Source: Closterium sp. NIES-65
Lineage: Eukaryota > Streptophyta > Zygnematophyceae > Desmidiales > Closteriaceae
Assembly: GCA_948144175.1 (NCBI GenBank)
Contig: CANXME010002410.1
Location: 182,777 to 246,776, forward strand
Direction: 5' to 3'
DNA: 64,000 nucleotides
Below the pieces are notes generated by a model. That model did no database searches. It saw only the letters and a program-made list of their open reading frames with translations, and was not told where the DNA came from. Below, one piece after another: positions 1-9,028 of the stretch; the first letter of the stretch is position 1; each line of letters starts with the position of its first letter. The translations under genes and the position numbers were made by a program.

Positions 1-1863
1 ACGCAAGATCCACATGCATCTGGCAGCAAAGTGGCATCTCCATACAGATTTGACAGATTGTGGCGAGGCATACAAGCTCGTTCTAGCTCAATTGGTTTGC
101 GTATCATAGATGAGCCACAGGCCTAATTAGCTGCGCACTCATCTCATCGGCCAGTCAGCTCGTTGTGCAATTTAACGACTAAGCTGGTCATAGGCCTATG
201 CTCAAACCCACTATTTGTAGGAGCCTTGTTGTGTGAGTCATTTCCAACAGCTCCAAATGCTCATATTGCCAAGCTTGGACCCTCTAGTCATGATGTAGTT
301 CAGATTGAATGGCGTGGGACAGTGTGGTTGGGCCAACCTGTTTGGAACACGTTCCGGACTGCCCTTTTTGCATGTACCGCTTGTCGATCTCAGCCTGGCA
401 ATTAAACAGCTAATCGCCTTGCTGCAGATCTCTGGCAAAATTGTTGTAGAACCGACCTACCATAGGCCCCCGCCCCCCAGGCCCTGGGTTAGCGGGCTAG
501 CTCGACCCAGCGCCAGCTCGTGGTCATGCCTAGCATGTATGCTTGTTCTCAAATCAAGTTGACTTGGTGTCGCCATCGCAGTCCCTCTAATTTCTGAACA
601 TGTACGACGTCATGTTGGCTCTCTTTCCTATTCCCTTCACGATACTCACAATGTATGGAGGTTTCTTAGGCTACTGATGGTGGATGGAATAGAGCCACTC
701 AGAGAATTGTTGTAAAGAAACCTAATTATACAATTTATAAAGGGTGTATGGGCGCACATAAAGAAATACAACAAGAAAAACAATGCCTCTATTTATGGAC
801 ACATGAGTATGGCTGCATATAAGGCAGATACGATCAAACCATTGCTACAGAGCGCATGAAAAGGGTGCCATGAAAGTAATAAAAGAAAATAGAACTGAAC
901 TAAAATGTTTGAGAGGGATGAGTGAGCATGACATGCTGATATGTGATTTGTGATATTAGATACCAATTCTAGAAGGTGCTTGATTGTGAGCACACCAGAA
1001 AGAAAGTACTGAACTTTAACATCGAACTATCACACAATGCTTCAAGTAAACCCACTACAATTAGTGAAAGCAAATGAAACCAATTCGGGTAGTCTTAAGT
1101 GATGAACAAGCACATAATCATGACGCGTTATACACACTCAGTTTCGCAGTTATGGGTGGCTGCAAAAGTATAAGACGCCACGACGAGATGTGAATGTGAT
1201 CATAGGACGAGGCACCTAACCTAGTAGGTGCCTCCAGGTTGTTGTGTGATGCAATCATTCGCATTCACGTCTGTCTGCCTCCCATCACATGTTCGTGCAT
1301 TGCATGCGTGGTGTGAGCGTGTGCAAGAATTTGTGTTTTCTGTGGTTTGGATTTTCTGAGTGTGTGTGAATGTTATTTGGCTTGAGCAGATATCTGAAGT
1401 GACTCCTCTGATCAAGAGCTTTCAGTCGAGCCAAATATCGCTTCAATCGGAGCACGAACAGAAAAGTTACGAACATTTAAAGTTCGTATGGTTTTGATAT
1501 TTGGTTGTGGTGACTATGGAGAGTTGTGGGGTTGACTCAATATGTGGTACAGACTTTTTGGGGTTGGGAAATTCGTCACTACTACTGTAGTTGCTGCCAA
1601 ATGGTTGGGAGAAACCAAACCAGGTTGGCAAGTGTGGCCAAGTTGGGCTGAGGTGGATTGTGGAGGTTGGGATAGTGAGAATGGTCAAAGTTGGGTTGCC
1701 TATTGGGAAAGAAATTGTGTGGCATGGGGTTTCTTTGGTTGGGAACTCTCTTGGGACTTTCGCTCTCGTCCTCTTCATCCCCTCCCACCTGGTTTAGTGC
1801 TACTCTAACTCTCTTGTGTAGTAATTGTGTAATTGTGAGAACTCTTGTGATTGAGTTAAGATT
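1..1863 (-). repeat. Tandem LRR-locus unit, copy 1 (cut by window edge)
   Basis: This stretch is repeated almost base for base 2,965 bp downstream (2966-4829), with scattered substitutions. Apart from one 72-nt LRR exon on the minus strand (650-721) it looks like intron. It contains a perfect hairpin with 10-bp arms (1209-1218 and 1225-1234). The match to copy 2 stops at 1863, where this copy joins a short piece of copia reverse-transcriptase sequence instead of the LTR that follows copy 2. Other open frames here match nothing recognisable and recur only because the DNA is duplicated. Confidence 0.8.
650..721 (-). CDS. LRR exon (72 nt, one leucine-rich repeat)
   Basis: Read on the minus strand, a splice acceptor (ATTAG) precedes 72 nt coding one 24-residue plant-type LRR with core NNSLSGSIPSTI, followed by donor GTGAGT. 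The exon starts with the last base of a split codon and ends with two bases of the next, so it can be added or lost without shifting frame. Exons of this phase and length are typical of LRR receptor-like proteins of plants. The frame is open. No signal peptide, transmembrane segment or kinase domain was found nearby, so whether it belongs to a working receptor is unknown. Confidence 0.65.
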
Positions 1864-1904
1864 GTTACAGCCAGAGGGTTAGGATGATGGGAGCATCAGG
1901 GTGT
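1864..1904 (+). repeat. 41-bp scrap of copia reverse-transcriptase sequence
   Basis: These bases match 6718-6760 inside the old copia element with few differences, including the same in-frame TAG. To the left is the LRR-locus unit and to the right (from 1905) another unit starts. The piece marks a deletion or recombination junction involving a copia copy that once stood here. Confidence 0.6.
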
Positions 1905-2639
1905 GCCAATGTTGGTCACCACCATGCACCGTCTCCTTCCCCAGCCAGGGCTAAAGTGCACAGTGCTTCAGCCATGTGGGCAAAAGTGTACTTGGTTAGG
2001 AAAGCCTGAAATCCCCCTTTTCTCAGCAACCGTCAGCCCCTGCTCGGCTGTCATCACAGTCCTGAGAAAAGGTGTGAATAGCAGCACGCGAAGCGTAGGT
2101 CTGCCAACCAGGACGGACCCCATACTTGCTGGCCGTTGCTGCAGCTGCAAAATCAGCCGCAGTGACTGCCTCTGCAGCAAATCCAGCCTTGGAAAAGATT
2201 CCCCTGGTGATGGAGACATTGGCGCAGCGGGGGAATCGCCGGATCTCCCTACGAATTCCACCTCGAATGGATCTCGAGTCAAATCTGTGCTGCTGCATAC
2301 GCTCCCTCCTCACACGAAGCTTCCTATGGGACCATCATAAGTAATGAACCACAGCAATGGGCTTCCGTTCTTCCTGCCGCAGATCCGCACACTCGACCCA
2401 CTGCTGCCACCTCCCTTGGTCCCGAACGCACCTGTCTCTACTGGGTGAACTTTCCCCAGTCCACATTTCCTCGGACACAGCCAGCGCCACTGGTGCCATG
2501 CCAGCCTCCTTGTGGACGGGCAGGCTGAAGCTGTAGCGGAGAGGATGGAGCTTGTGGCTATCGCAGGCTCAGGAGGAGGCCAGCAAGTTCCTCATGAGCT
2601 CCCGCATGCTTGTGGAGCACAAGGTTCTTTCAAGGCGCT

Positions 2640-2837
2640 TTATACTTGCGTTTCAAGGAGGTGCGTGTGCAGGCGGAGTTTCGCTGCAATTGAATTATGC
2701 TTGGGGGATGGCTGCAACTCTGCTGCTGTGGGGTTGGGGGAAACTTTGGTGGAAGCAACCCGGATGACAAGCTTGGGTCCTCCCACCTGACACGTGAGTT
2801 GACACTGGTGAGTAGCATTGAAATCGAGTAGGAGCAC
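2640..2837 (-). CDS. Possible exon conserved between LRR-locus units (unrecognised)
   Basis: An open minus-strand frame, beginning near LDFNATHQCQLTC, runs for about 60 codons to a possible donor next to 2640. The same frame is kept at 19229-19420 and is partly frameshifted at 26349-26549. Conservation of an open frame between units suggests an exon, but recent duplication could give the same picture. It is not an LRR and resembles no domain I recognise. Confidence 0.3.
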   Translation of the reverse strand: MLLLDFNATHQCQLTCQVGGPKLVIRVASTKVSPNPTAAELQPSPKHNSIAAKLRLHTHLLETQV

Positions 2838-3614
2838 ATATGGTCTGCAGTCACTGTATTCAAAGGGATATTCTTGCTCATACCTACCTCACAGCCACTG
2901 GAAGGAGCACTACATATGGATAAGGCAATGAAAAGTTTTCTAGTTTATGTGAGTGTGGTGGTAAAACGCAAGATCCACATGCATCTGGCAGCAAAGTGGC
3001 ATCTCCATGCAGATTTGACAGATTGTGGCGAGGCATACAAGCTCGTTCTAGCTCAATTGGTTTGCGTGTCATAGATGAGCCACAGGCCTAATTAGCTGCG
3101 CACTTATCTCATCGGCCAGTCAGCTCGTTGTGCAATTTAACGACTAAGCTGGTCATAGGCCTATGCTCAAACCCACTATGTGTAGGAGCCTTGCTGTGTG
3201 ATTCATTTCCAACAGCTCCAAATGCTCATATTGCCAAGCTTGGACCCTCTAGTCATGATGTAGTTCAAATTGAATGGCGTGGGACAGTGTGGTTGGGCCA
3301 GCCTGTTTGGAACACGTTCCGGACTGCCCTTTTTGCATGTACCGCTTGTCGATCTCAGCCTGGCAATTAAACAGCTAATCGCCTTGCTGCAGATCTCTGG
3401 CAAACTTGCTGTAGAACCGACCTACCATAGGCCCCCGCCCCCCAGGCCCTGGGTTAGCGGGCTAGCTCGACCCAGCGCCAGCTCGTGGTCATGCCTAGCA
3501 TGTATGCTCGTTCTCAAATCAAGTTGACTTGGTGTCGCCATCGCAGTCCCTCTAATTTCTGAACATGTACGACGTCATGTTGGCTCTCTTTCCTATTCCC
3601 TTCACGATACTCAC

Positions 3615-3686
3615 AATGTATGGAGGTTTCTTAGGCTACCGATGGTGGATGGAATAGAGCCACTCAGAAAATTGTTGGAAAGAAAC
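3615..3686 (-). CDS. LRR exon (72 nt), duplicate of 650-721
   Basis: Same structure as the exon 2,965 bp upstream: acceptor ATTAG, one 24-residue LRR with core NNFLSGSIPSTI, donor GTGAGT. Two or three residues differ from copy 1 and the frame is open. The phase is the same as in all other LRR exons of this locus. Confidence 0.65.
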
Positions 3687-4831
3687 CTAATGATACAAGA
3701 TATAAAGGGTGTATGGGTGCACATAAAGAAATACAGCAAGAAAAACAATGCCTCAATTTATGGACACATGACTATGGCTGCATATAGGGCAGATACGATC
3801 AAACCATTGCTACAGAGCGCATGAAAAGGGTGCCATGAAAGTAATAAAAGAAAATAGAACTGAACTAAAATGTTTGAGAGGGATGAGTGAGCATGACATG
3901 CTGATATGTGATTTGTGATATTAGATACCAATTCTAGAAGGTGCTTGATTGTGAGCACACCAGAAAGAAAGTACTGAACTTTAATATCGAACTATCACAC
4001 AATGCTTCAAGTAAACCCACTACAATTAGTGAAAGCAAATGAAACCAATTCGGGTAGTCTTAAGTGATGAACAAGCACATAATCATGACGCGTTATACAC
4101 ACTCAGTTTCGCAGTTATGGGTGGCTGCAAAAGTATAAGACGCCACGACGAGATGTGAATGTGATCATAGGACGAGGCACCTAACCTAGTAGGTGCCTCC
4201 AGGTTGTTGTGTGATGCAATCATTCGCATTCACGTCTGTCTGCCTCCCATCACATGTACGTGCATTGCATGCGTGGTGTGAGCGTGTGCAAGAATTTGTG
4301 TTTTCTGTGGTTTGGATTTTCTGAGTGTGTGTGAATGTTATTTGGCTTGAGCAGATATCTGAAGTGACTCCTCTGATCAAGAGCTTTCAGTCGAGCCAAA
4401 TATCGCTTCAATCGGAGCACGAACAGAAAAGTTACGAACATTTAAAGTTCGTATGGTTTTGATATTTGGTTGTGGTGACTATGGAGAGTTGTGGGGTTGA
4501 CTCAATATGTGGTACAGACTTTTTGGGGTTGGGAAATTCGTCACTACTACTGCAGTTGCTGCCAAATGGTTGGGAGAAACCAAACCAGGTTGGCAAGTGT
4601 GGCCAAGTTGGGCTGAGGTGGATTGTGGAGGTTGGGATAGTGAGAAAGGTCAAGGTTGGGTTGCCTATTGGGAAAGAAATTGTGTGGCATGGGGTTTTCT
4701 TGGTTGGGAACTCTCTTGGGACTTTCCCTCTCGTCCTCCTCATCCCCTCCCACCTGGTTTAGTGCTACTCTAACTCTCTTGTGTAGTAATTGTGTAATTG
4801 TGAGAACTCTTGTGATTGAGTTAAGATTCTA

Positions 4832-5081
4832 TGACAGCATACCCTCTAGTGCGCCGAAATTGATAACTCAAGAAATACTTCACTTTTCCGTACGATTCAA
4901 CTTGGGAATTGTAGCCACGGAGTAGAGCTGCAATATATTTGAGTTTGGAGAAGTTTTAATCGTGAACTTTTCGTCGACGACGTTTCTTATGAGCGCGACT
5001 TTTCTGTCCAGAATTCTAAGCCAACGATTTTGAGATATTTTGGCATCAAATCTTAGTAGACCTCGTCCTTTATCTATAACA
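4832..5081 (+). repeat. 5' LTR of old copia element (250 bp)
   Basis: The segment starts TGACAGCAT and ends TATAACA. It is followed two bases later by a tRNA-initiator-Met-type primer site. Its last 101 bp recur at 7244-7344 after the pol remnant, which fixes the 3' end of the LTR. The 5' end is less sure: it is set by the TG start and by the point where homology with the first duplicated unit ends. No target duplication is visible. Confidence 0.6.
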
Positions 5082-5083
5082 AG

Positions 5084-5095
5084 TGGTATCAACGC
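5084..5095 (+). promoter_or_regulatory. Primer binding site of old copia element
   Basis: TGGTATCAACGC closely resembles TGGTATCAGAGC, the complement of the 3' end of plant initiator tRNA-Met that primes many copia elements. It lies directly after the LTR ending at 5081. Confidence 0.65.
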
Positions 5096-5330
5096 TGATT
5101 GAAGACTTTGTGGAGAGTCTACTGAAGTGTGAAGACTTTTCTAGACCCACCATGGCATGTGGGCGTGCCTAAGTGGTGTTCTGTAGATTGGATGTGACTT
5201 CCGCTAAGGAGAAACTCTGCCAAAATTTCGTTGGCGCCATCACTTGTGAAAACCTTGTGGATCTACGTTGTGACCAGCAAAGGGGGGAGCTGAAATCTGT
5301 AATTTGGAGCAGAGGAAATGAGTCAAAGGA

Positions 5331-7243
5331 GTGGAGAAGCAGCTGAGAAGAGGAGTGAGCCGCCAGCATCCAAGATTGAGGCATTGGACGGCAGCGGGGA
5401 TCTATCATTTGAAGACTAAAGGGGAGGTGGCAGCGGCTGTTCTCAAGGAGTGGATGCCGAGAGCTCAAAGGGAGAGCGGACATAAGGTGAAGGTGATCCG
5501 CACTAACAACGGGGGAGAATTCATTGGCGCTGATTTTGAGGCGGTGCTGAAGAAGAAGGGGATCCAGCATCAGCTTACGGTGCCCTACAACCCTCAGCAG
5601 AACGGTGTGGCTGAGCGGTTCAACCGGACCCTGCAGGAAGGTGCTCGCACTTTCCTTGGGCGTGCAGGGCTGCCGGATCCGTTTTGGGTGACTGTACTGC
5701 GGCAGGTCGCCCTTGTGAAAAACATGTTGCTGACGACTGTGGGGGACAAGCAGTGGGTCCCCTACACCAAGTGGTGTGGAAGTGCATCAGCAGTCAACAT
5801 GCTGAGAGCCTTTGGGTGTATGGTGGTGTTTTATGTGCCTAAGGAGATGAGGGGATAGCTGGAAGCTTCTGGGAGATGGGGTGTGCACTTGGGGCTTGCT
5901 AAGGATCATAAGAGCTGGTTGATATGGGATTTGACCAGCCAGCAGCTGACTGTGTCAATGGATGTGAAGTTCCTTGAATCCTAGTATTATAAAGAGTGGA
6001 AGCAGTAGCAAAAGAAGCTTCCTACTATACCGCTGATCATTGAGGCTGATGAGGTGCAGCGGCCTTTGAGGCAAGTGCAGGTCACTGTCTCAGAGGAGGA
6101 GATTTCTGGGGTGACTGAGGATGGGGAAGAACCTGAGGTGGAGGAGCAGCAGCAGCAGCAAGGTGCTCCATAAGGTGCCACACATTCGGCTGACCGTCCT
6201 AGGAGGGAAGTGCGCCCTCCTGACCGACTAACCTATCCAAGCTTTGGTAAGACAAAGGTGGTAAGGGCTGGGAGTGTGGCTGAGCAGTGTGATGAGGAAA
6301 AGATAGCACACTGCTACTGGGCGGCCGTCCCTGAGCCGAAGACGCTAGCTGAGGCATTGAGCGCGCCCGATGCTGAAAAATGGAAGTAGAGTGTGAAGGA
6401 GGAGTATGACTCTTTGCTGGAGAATGAGACTTGGGAGTTGTGTGAGCTGCCTCGTGGGAAGAAGAAAATCTCTTCGAAGCTGATTTTCAGTCACATGTAC
6501 GGACCTGATGGGGAGCTGACCCACTACAAGTCAAGGCTTGTAGCTAAGGGGTTTCAGCAGACAAAGGGGAAGGATTTTGACGAGATCTTTGCTCCTATGA
6601 GGAAAGGGACAACACTGAAAGTGTCATTGGGAATGGCTGCAAACCCTGGATGGCGGGTGAAGCAGATGGACATTACTACCGCCTTCCTCAATGGGATCAT
6701 TCTGGAAGAGCTGTACATGTTACAGCCAGCGGGTTAGGATGATGGGAGCGGCAGGGTGTGCAGGCTGAAGAAAGCCATCTATGGCTTGAAGCAGGCTCCT
6801 CGCGCATGGTACCACAAGCTAGAGGAGACACCGCTGGCTGGGGGGTTCAAGAAGAGTGAGTGTGACTACAGCCTGTTCCTGCTACAAGAGAAGGAGCAGT
6901 TTCTCATGCTCCTGGTGTATGTGGACGACGTCATGTTCTTCTCTGTGTCATGTATAATGATTGAGCGTATGGAGGAGATGCTGGAAATGCAGTTCAAGTG
7001 TTCCAAGATGGGAGATGTGAAGTACTACCTGGGGATGCTTGTGGAGAGGGACCTTGACAAGGGAGTGTTAAGGTTGCACCAAAGGAAGTACTGTGATGGG
7101 CTGGTCGAGAAGTATGGGTTGCAAGATGGAGGGAAGCCAGCCACCCCACTACCTTCAGGGTTCACAGTAGAGCCCTGTGCTGATGAGGAGGTGGTGGGTG
7201 AGAGTGATAGAAAGCTGTTTCATTCCATGGTGGGGGCACTCAA
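5331..7243 (+). pseudogene. Old Ty1/copia pol remnant (integrase, reverse transcriptase)
   Basis: One reading frame can be followed across the whole stretch but is broken by TAG at 5856, 5982, 6006, 6387 and 6735 and TAA at 6171. It holds the end of the integrase core (TNNGGEF, then NGVAER), the variable linker, and reverse transcriptase with MDITTAFLNG, YGLKQAPRAWYHKL and the YVDD active site. gag, protease and the start of integrase are missing upstream. RNase H is cut off at 7243, where the sequence jumps into the LTR. The element is a deletion derivative and cannot be autonomous. At least four of the six stops stand where copia proteins usually have Gln. The linker around 6150 codes a short Gln run. 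Confidence 0.9.
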
Positions 7244-7344
7244 CGCTTCTTGTGAGCGCGACTTTTCTATTCAGAATTCTAAGCCAACGATTTTGAGATA
7301 TTTCGGCATCTAATCTTGGTAGACCTCCTCCTTAGTCTGTAACA
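7244..7344 (+). repeat. 3' LTR remnant of old copia element
   Basis: These 101 bp match 4981-5081, the 3' part of the 5' LTR, ending in the same AACA. The 5' part of this LTR and the RNase H region are deleted. The junction with pol lies at about 7241-7244. Confidence 0.7.
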
Positions 7345-7575
7345 CAGGTGTTAACACAAACAAGGCTTCTACATCCTCTTTCTGCCCAGATCAGCGGCAC
7401 CTTACATCCCCAGTGGATTCGCATTCGCGCTGGTGCAGATACTCCCTCCTCCTCATGCGTAGCTTCGTGTGACTCAAATTTCAAACAATGATAGTTGGTC
7501 TCTAATGCTCCCACTACAGATTTGCACACGCGTCTGCCCACTGATGCTGCCTCCCTTGGTCTCAGACGAACTCTT
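7345..7575. repeat. LRR-locus unit fragment, left of the young copia insertion
   Basis: Non-coding sequence related to 18870-19060 and 2380-2470. It continues at 15187 if the young copia element and one copy of its target duplication are removed. It therefore marks the pre-insertion site. The last five bases, CTCTT (7571-7575), are the left target duplication. Confidence 0.65.
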
Positions 7576-8673
7576 TGTTAACGGGAATGGAGTGTTGGCC
7601 CCGCCCTCGCTTGGGCAACGCCGACGACTTGGTCGGATGTACGGGAGTAGCAGCCGACCGTTCACAGTGGGAGAGCTGCTCGACAGGGTTCGTCGAGCTG
7701 CAGGAAACCGCTGTGGTGTTGCTGTCAACCAGGGAGCTCGACAGCTGCAACTGACTGGCCTGGGCGACGGGTGGGCCGTCCGGGAGGTCGACGAAGCAGT
7801 CCGTCGACCTACAGTTCGACGGGGACGTCTACGAAGCATCCCGTCGAACTGCAGCTCGACCGGGAGGCCCGGGGAGGCCTCCGGAGCATCCCGTCGACCT
7901 GCTGTTCGACCGGGAGGTCTCCGGAACATCCCGTCGACATGCAGTTCGACCGGGAGGTCGACGGAGCAGTTCTGGTCGACGGAAGGGGTCCGTCGACCAA
8001 GGGGTAGCTCGACGGGAGTGGTGGTCGACCAGGAGTGCCTGGTGGTCGACCAGAAGGACCCAGTGGTCGACGGGAGGCACCTGGGGGTCGACCAGAGCAC
8101 CAGGGGTCGACCGGGTCGACCGGGTAACCTGCTCGACGAGTTTTGCGGAGGGACGCGAACGTCGTCGAGGTCGCGATGGCGCAGGCGACTGCGGGCTGGT
8201 ATCCCGAAGTCAATGTGGCTCGTCAGGCGCAGACAACAGCCGACGGATGCCCAACGAGGCGAGTCGGACCAATCGTCTGCGCGCACCTGCGAGCGTGCGC
8301 ACTGCTGTGTTCTACGGGGCAACGCTGGACAGCCGCTCTGCTGCGGCGTTGGCACGCCGTCGACCTGCTCTGTTGGCAGGTCGCCTTTCCGCAGTGCTGG
8401 CGCGGCTCCTCTACGCAACGCTGTAGGGCGGTCGACCGAGCTGTGCTGGCGGTCGACCAGGCTAGCTGCAGGGTTGCTAGGTGCCTGATGTAGTCATTGT
8501 TGTCATTGCTTGTTTTATTATTCTGGAATTCCAACTTTGCTAGTGGAAACTCTTGCCGATTTCTCCCGTGAATGTGCAAGCACTAAGGAACCAAGCAAAG
8601 CTACGATCACCTCTAGTAGTTCGTGCCAACCCCCGTAGTCTAGCTCACTACCGTTGTAGAGTGACTCTCCGCA
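7576..8673 (+). repeat. 5' LTR of young copia element (1,098 bp)
   Basis: Starts TGTTAACGGG and ends CTCCGCA. The segment 7770-8130 is made of imperfect tandem units of roughly 55-60 bp built around CCCGTCGAC and TTCGACCGGGAGGTC. It pairs with 14084-15181 at an offset of 6,508 bp. Related diverged LTRs lie at 23174-24335 (minus) and 30277-30863 (plus). No promoter elements could be assigned. Confidence 0.95.
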
Positions 8674-8703
8674 TGGTGCGGTGAGCGTGGACCGAACACG
8701 CGA
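8674..8703 (+). promoter_or_regulatory. Primer binding site of young copia element (not initiator Met)
   Basis: Directly after the LTR comes TGGTGCGGTGAGCG, and the next bases continue the complement of a tRNA 3' end. Read in reverse they give an acceptor strand TCACCGC-A-CCA and a T-arm with a GCGTG/CACGC stem and a short TTCGGTC loop. This is not the initiator-Met primer used by the other copia elements in the window. I cannot assign the tRNA. Confidence 0.6.
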
Positions 8704-8770
8704 CCTTCAGATAGGAGCTGACTTTTGCACCTACTAAGTCGTTCGTAGGCCGGCAGCAGCGTCAGTCGTC

Positions 8771-8944
8771 ATGGTCGACCTCGTTGTAGAAACGGGAGTA
8801 GCGGACACCTTGGAGACACGCTTGGCTGATGGGAGGAGACGCCACGCGGATGGCGAGTACGGGACGATCCCCTTGACGATCGTCGAGTTGGGCATCCGGG
8901 CGCAGTGGGCGACGGAACACCCTTCCCGTCCTGCATCTCCTTGA
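8771..8944 (+). CDS. Short upstream ORF in copia leader (57 aa, doubtful)
   Basis: An ATG-started frame, beginning MVDLVVETG, in the leader between primer site and gag, closed by TGA at 8942. It is in the same reading frame as gag. It could be an upstream ORF that lowers gag translation, or the start of a longer gag broken by the TGA. No known domain is present. Confidence 0.25.
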   Translation: MVDLVVETGVADTLETRLADGRRRHADGEYGTIPLTIVELGIRAQWATEHPSRPASP

Positions 8945-9028
8945 CCGGCACGAAACGAAGGTAGCGTCGACGTTGAGGTCGACGGAGGTGCTCGAGTCAG
9001 CGGCAGTGAAGGCACGAGGCAGAGAGGT

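Larger units (their letters stand above)
1905..4829 (-). repeat. Tandem LRR-locus unit, copy 2 (most complete at left edge)
   Basis: A unit of about 2.9 kb. Its left half (1905-2965) matches 18516-19550 and 25740-26660; its right half (2966-4829) duplicates 1-1863. It carries one clear LRR exon (3615-3686) and a possible further exon (2640-2837). The last 800 bp or so (about 4030-4829) is shared only with copy 1. Long open frames on either strand in 4430-4760 have biased composition and match no family I know. Confidence 0.75.

Noticed and set aside
7474..8418. Long open frames on both strands across the young copia 5' LTR (also 14100-14996)
   Set aside because: They are a by-product of GTCGACC tandem units with few stop codons, they recur because the LTR is duplicated, and they contain only low-complexity Arg/Ser/Pro sequence.
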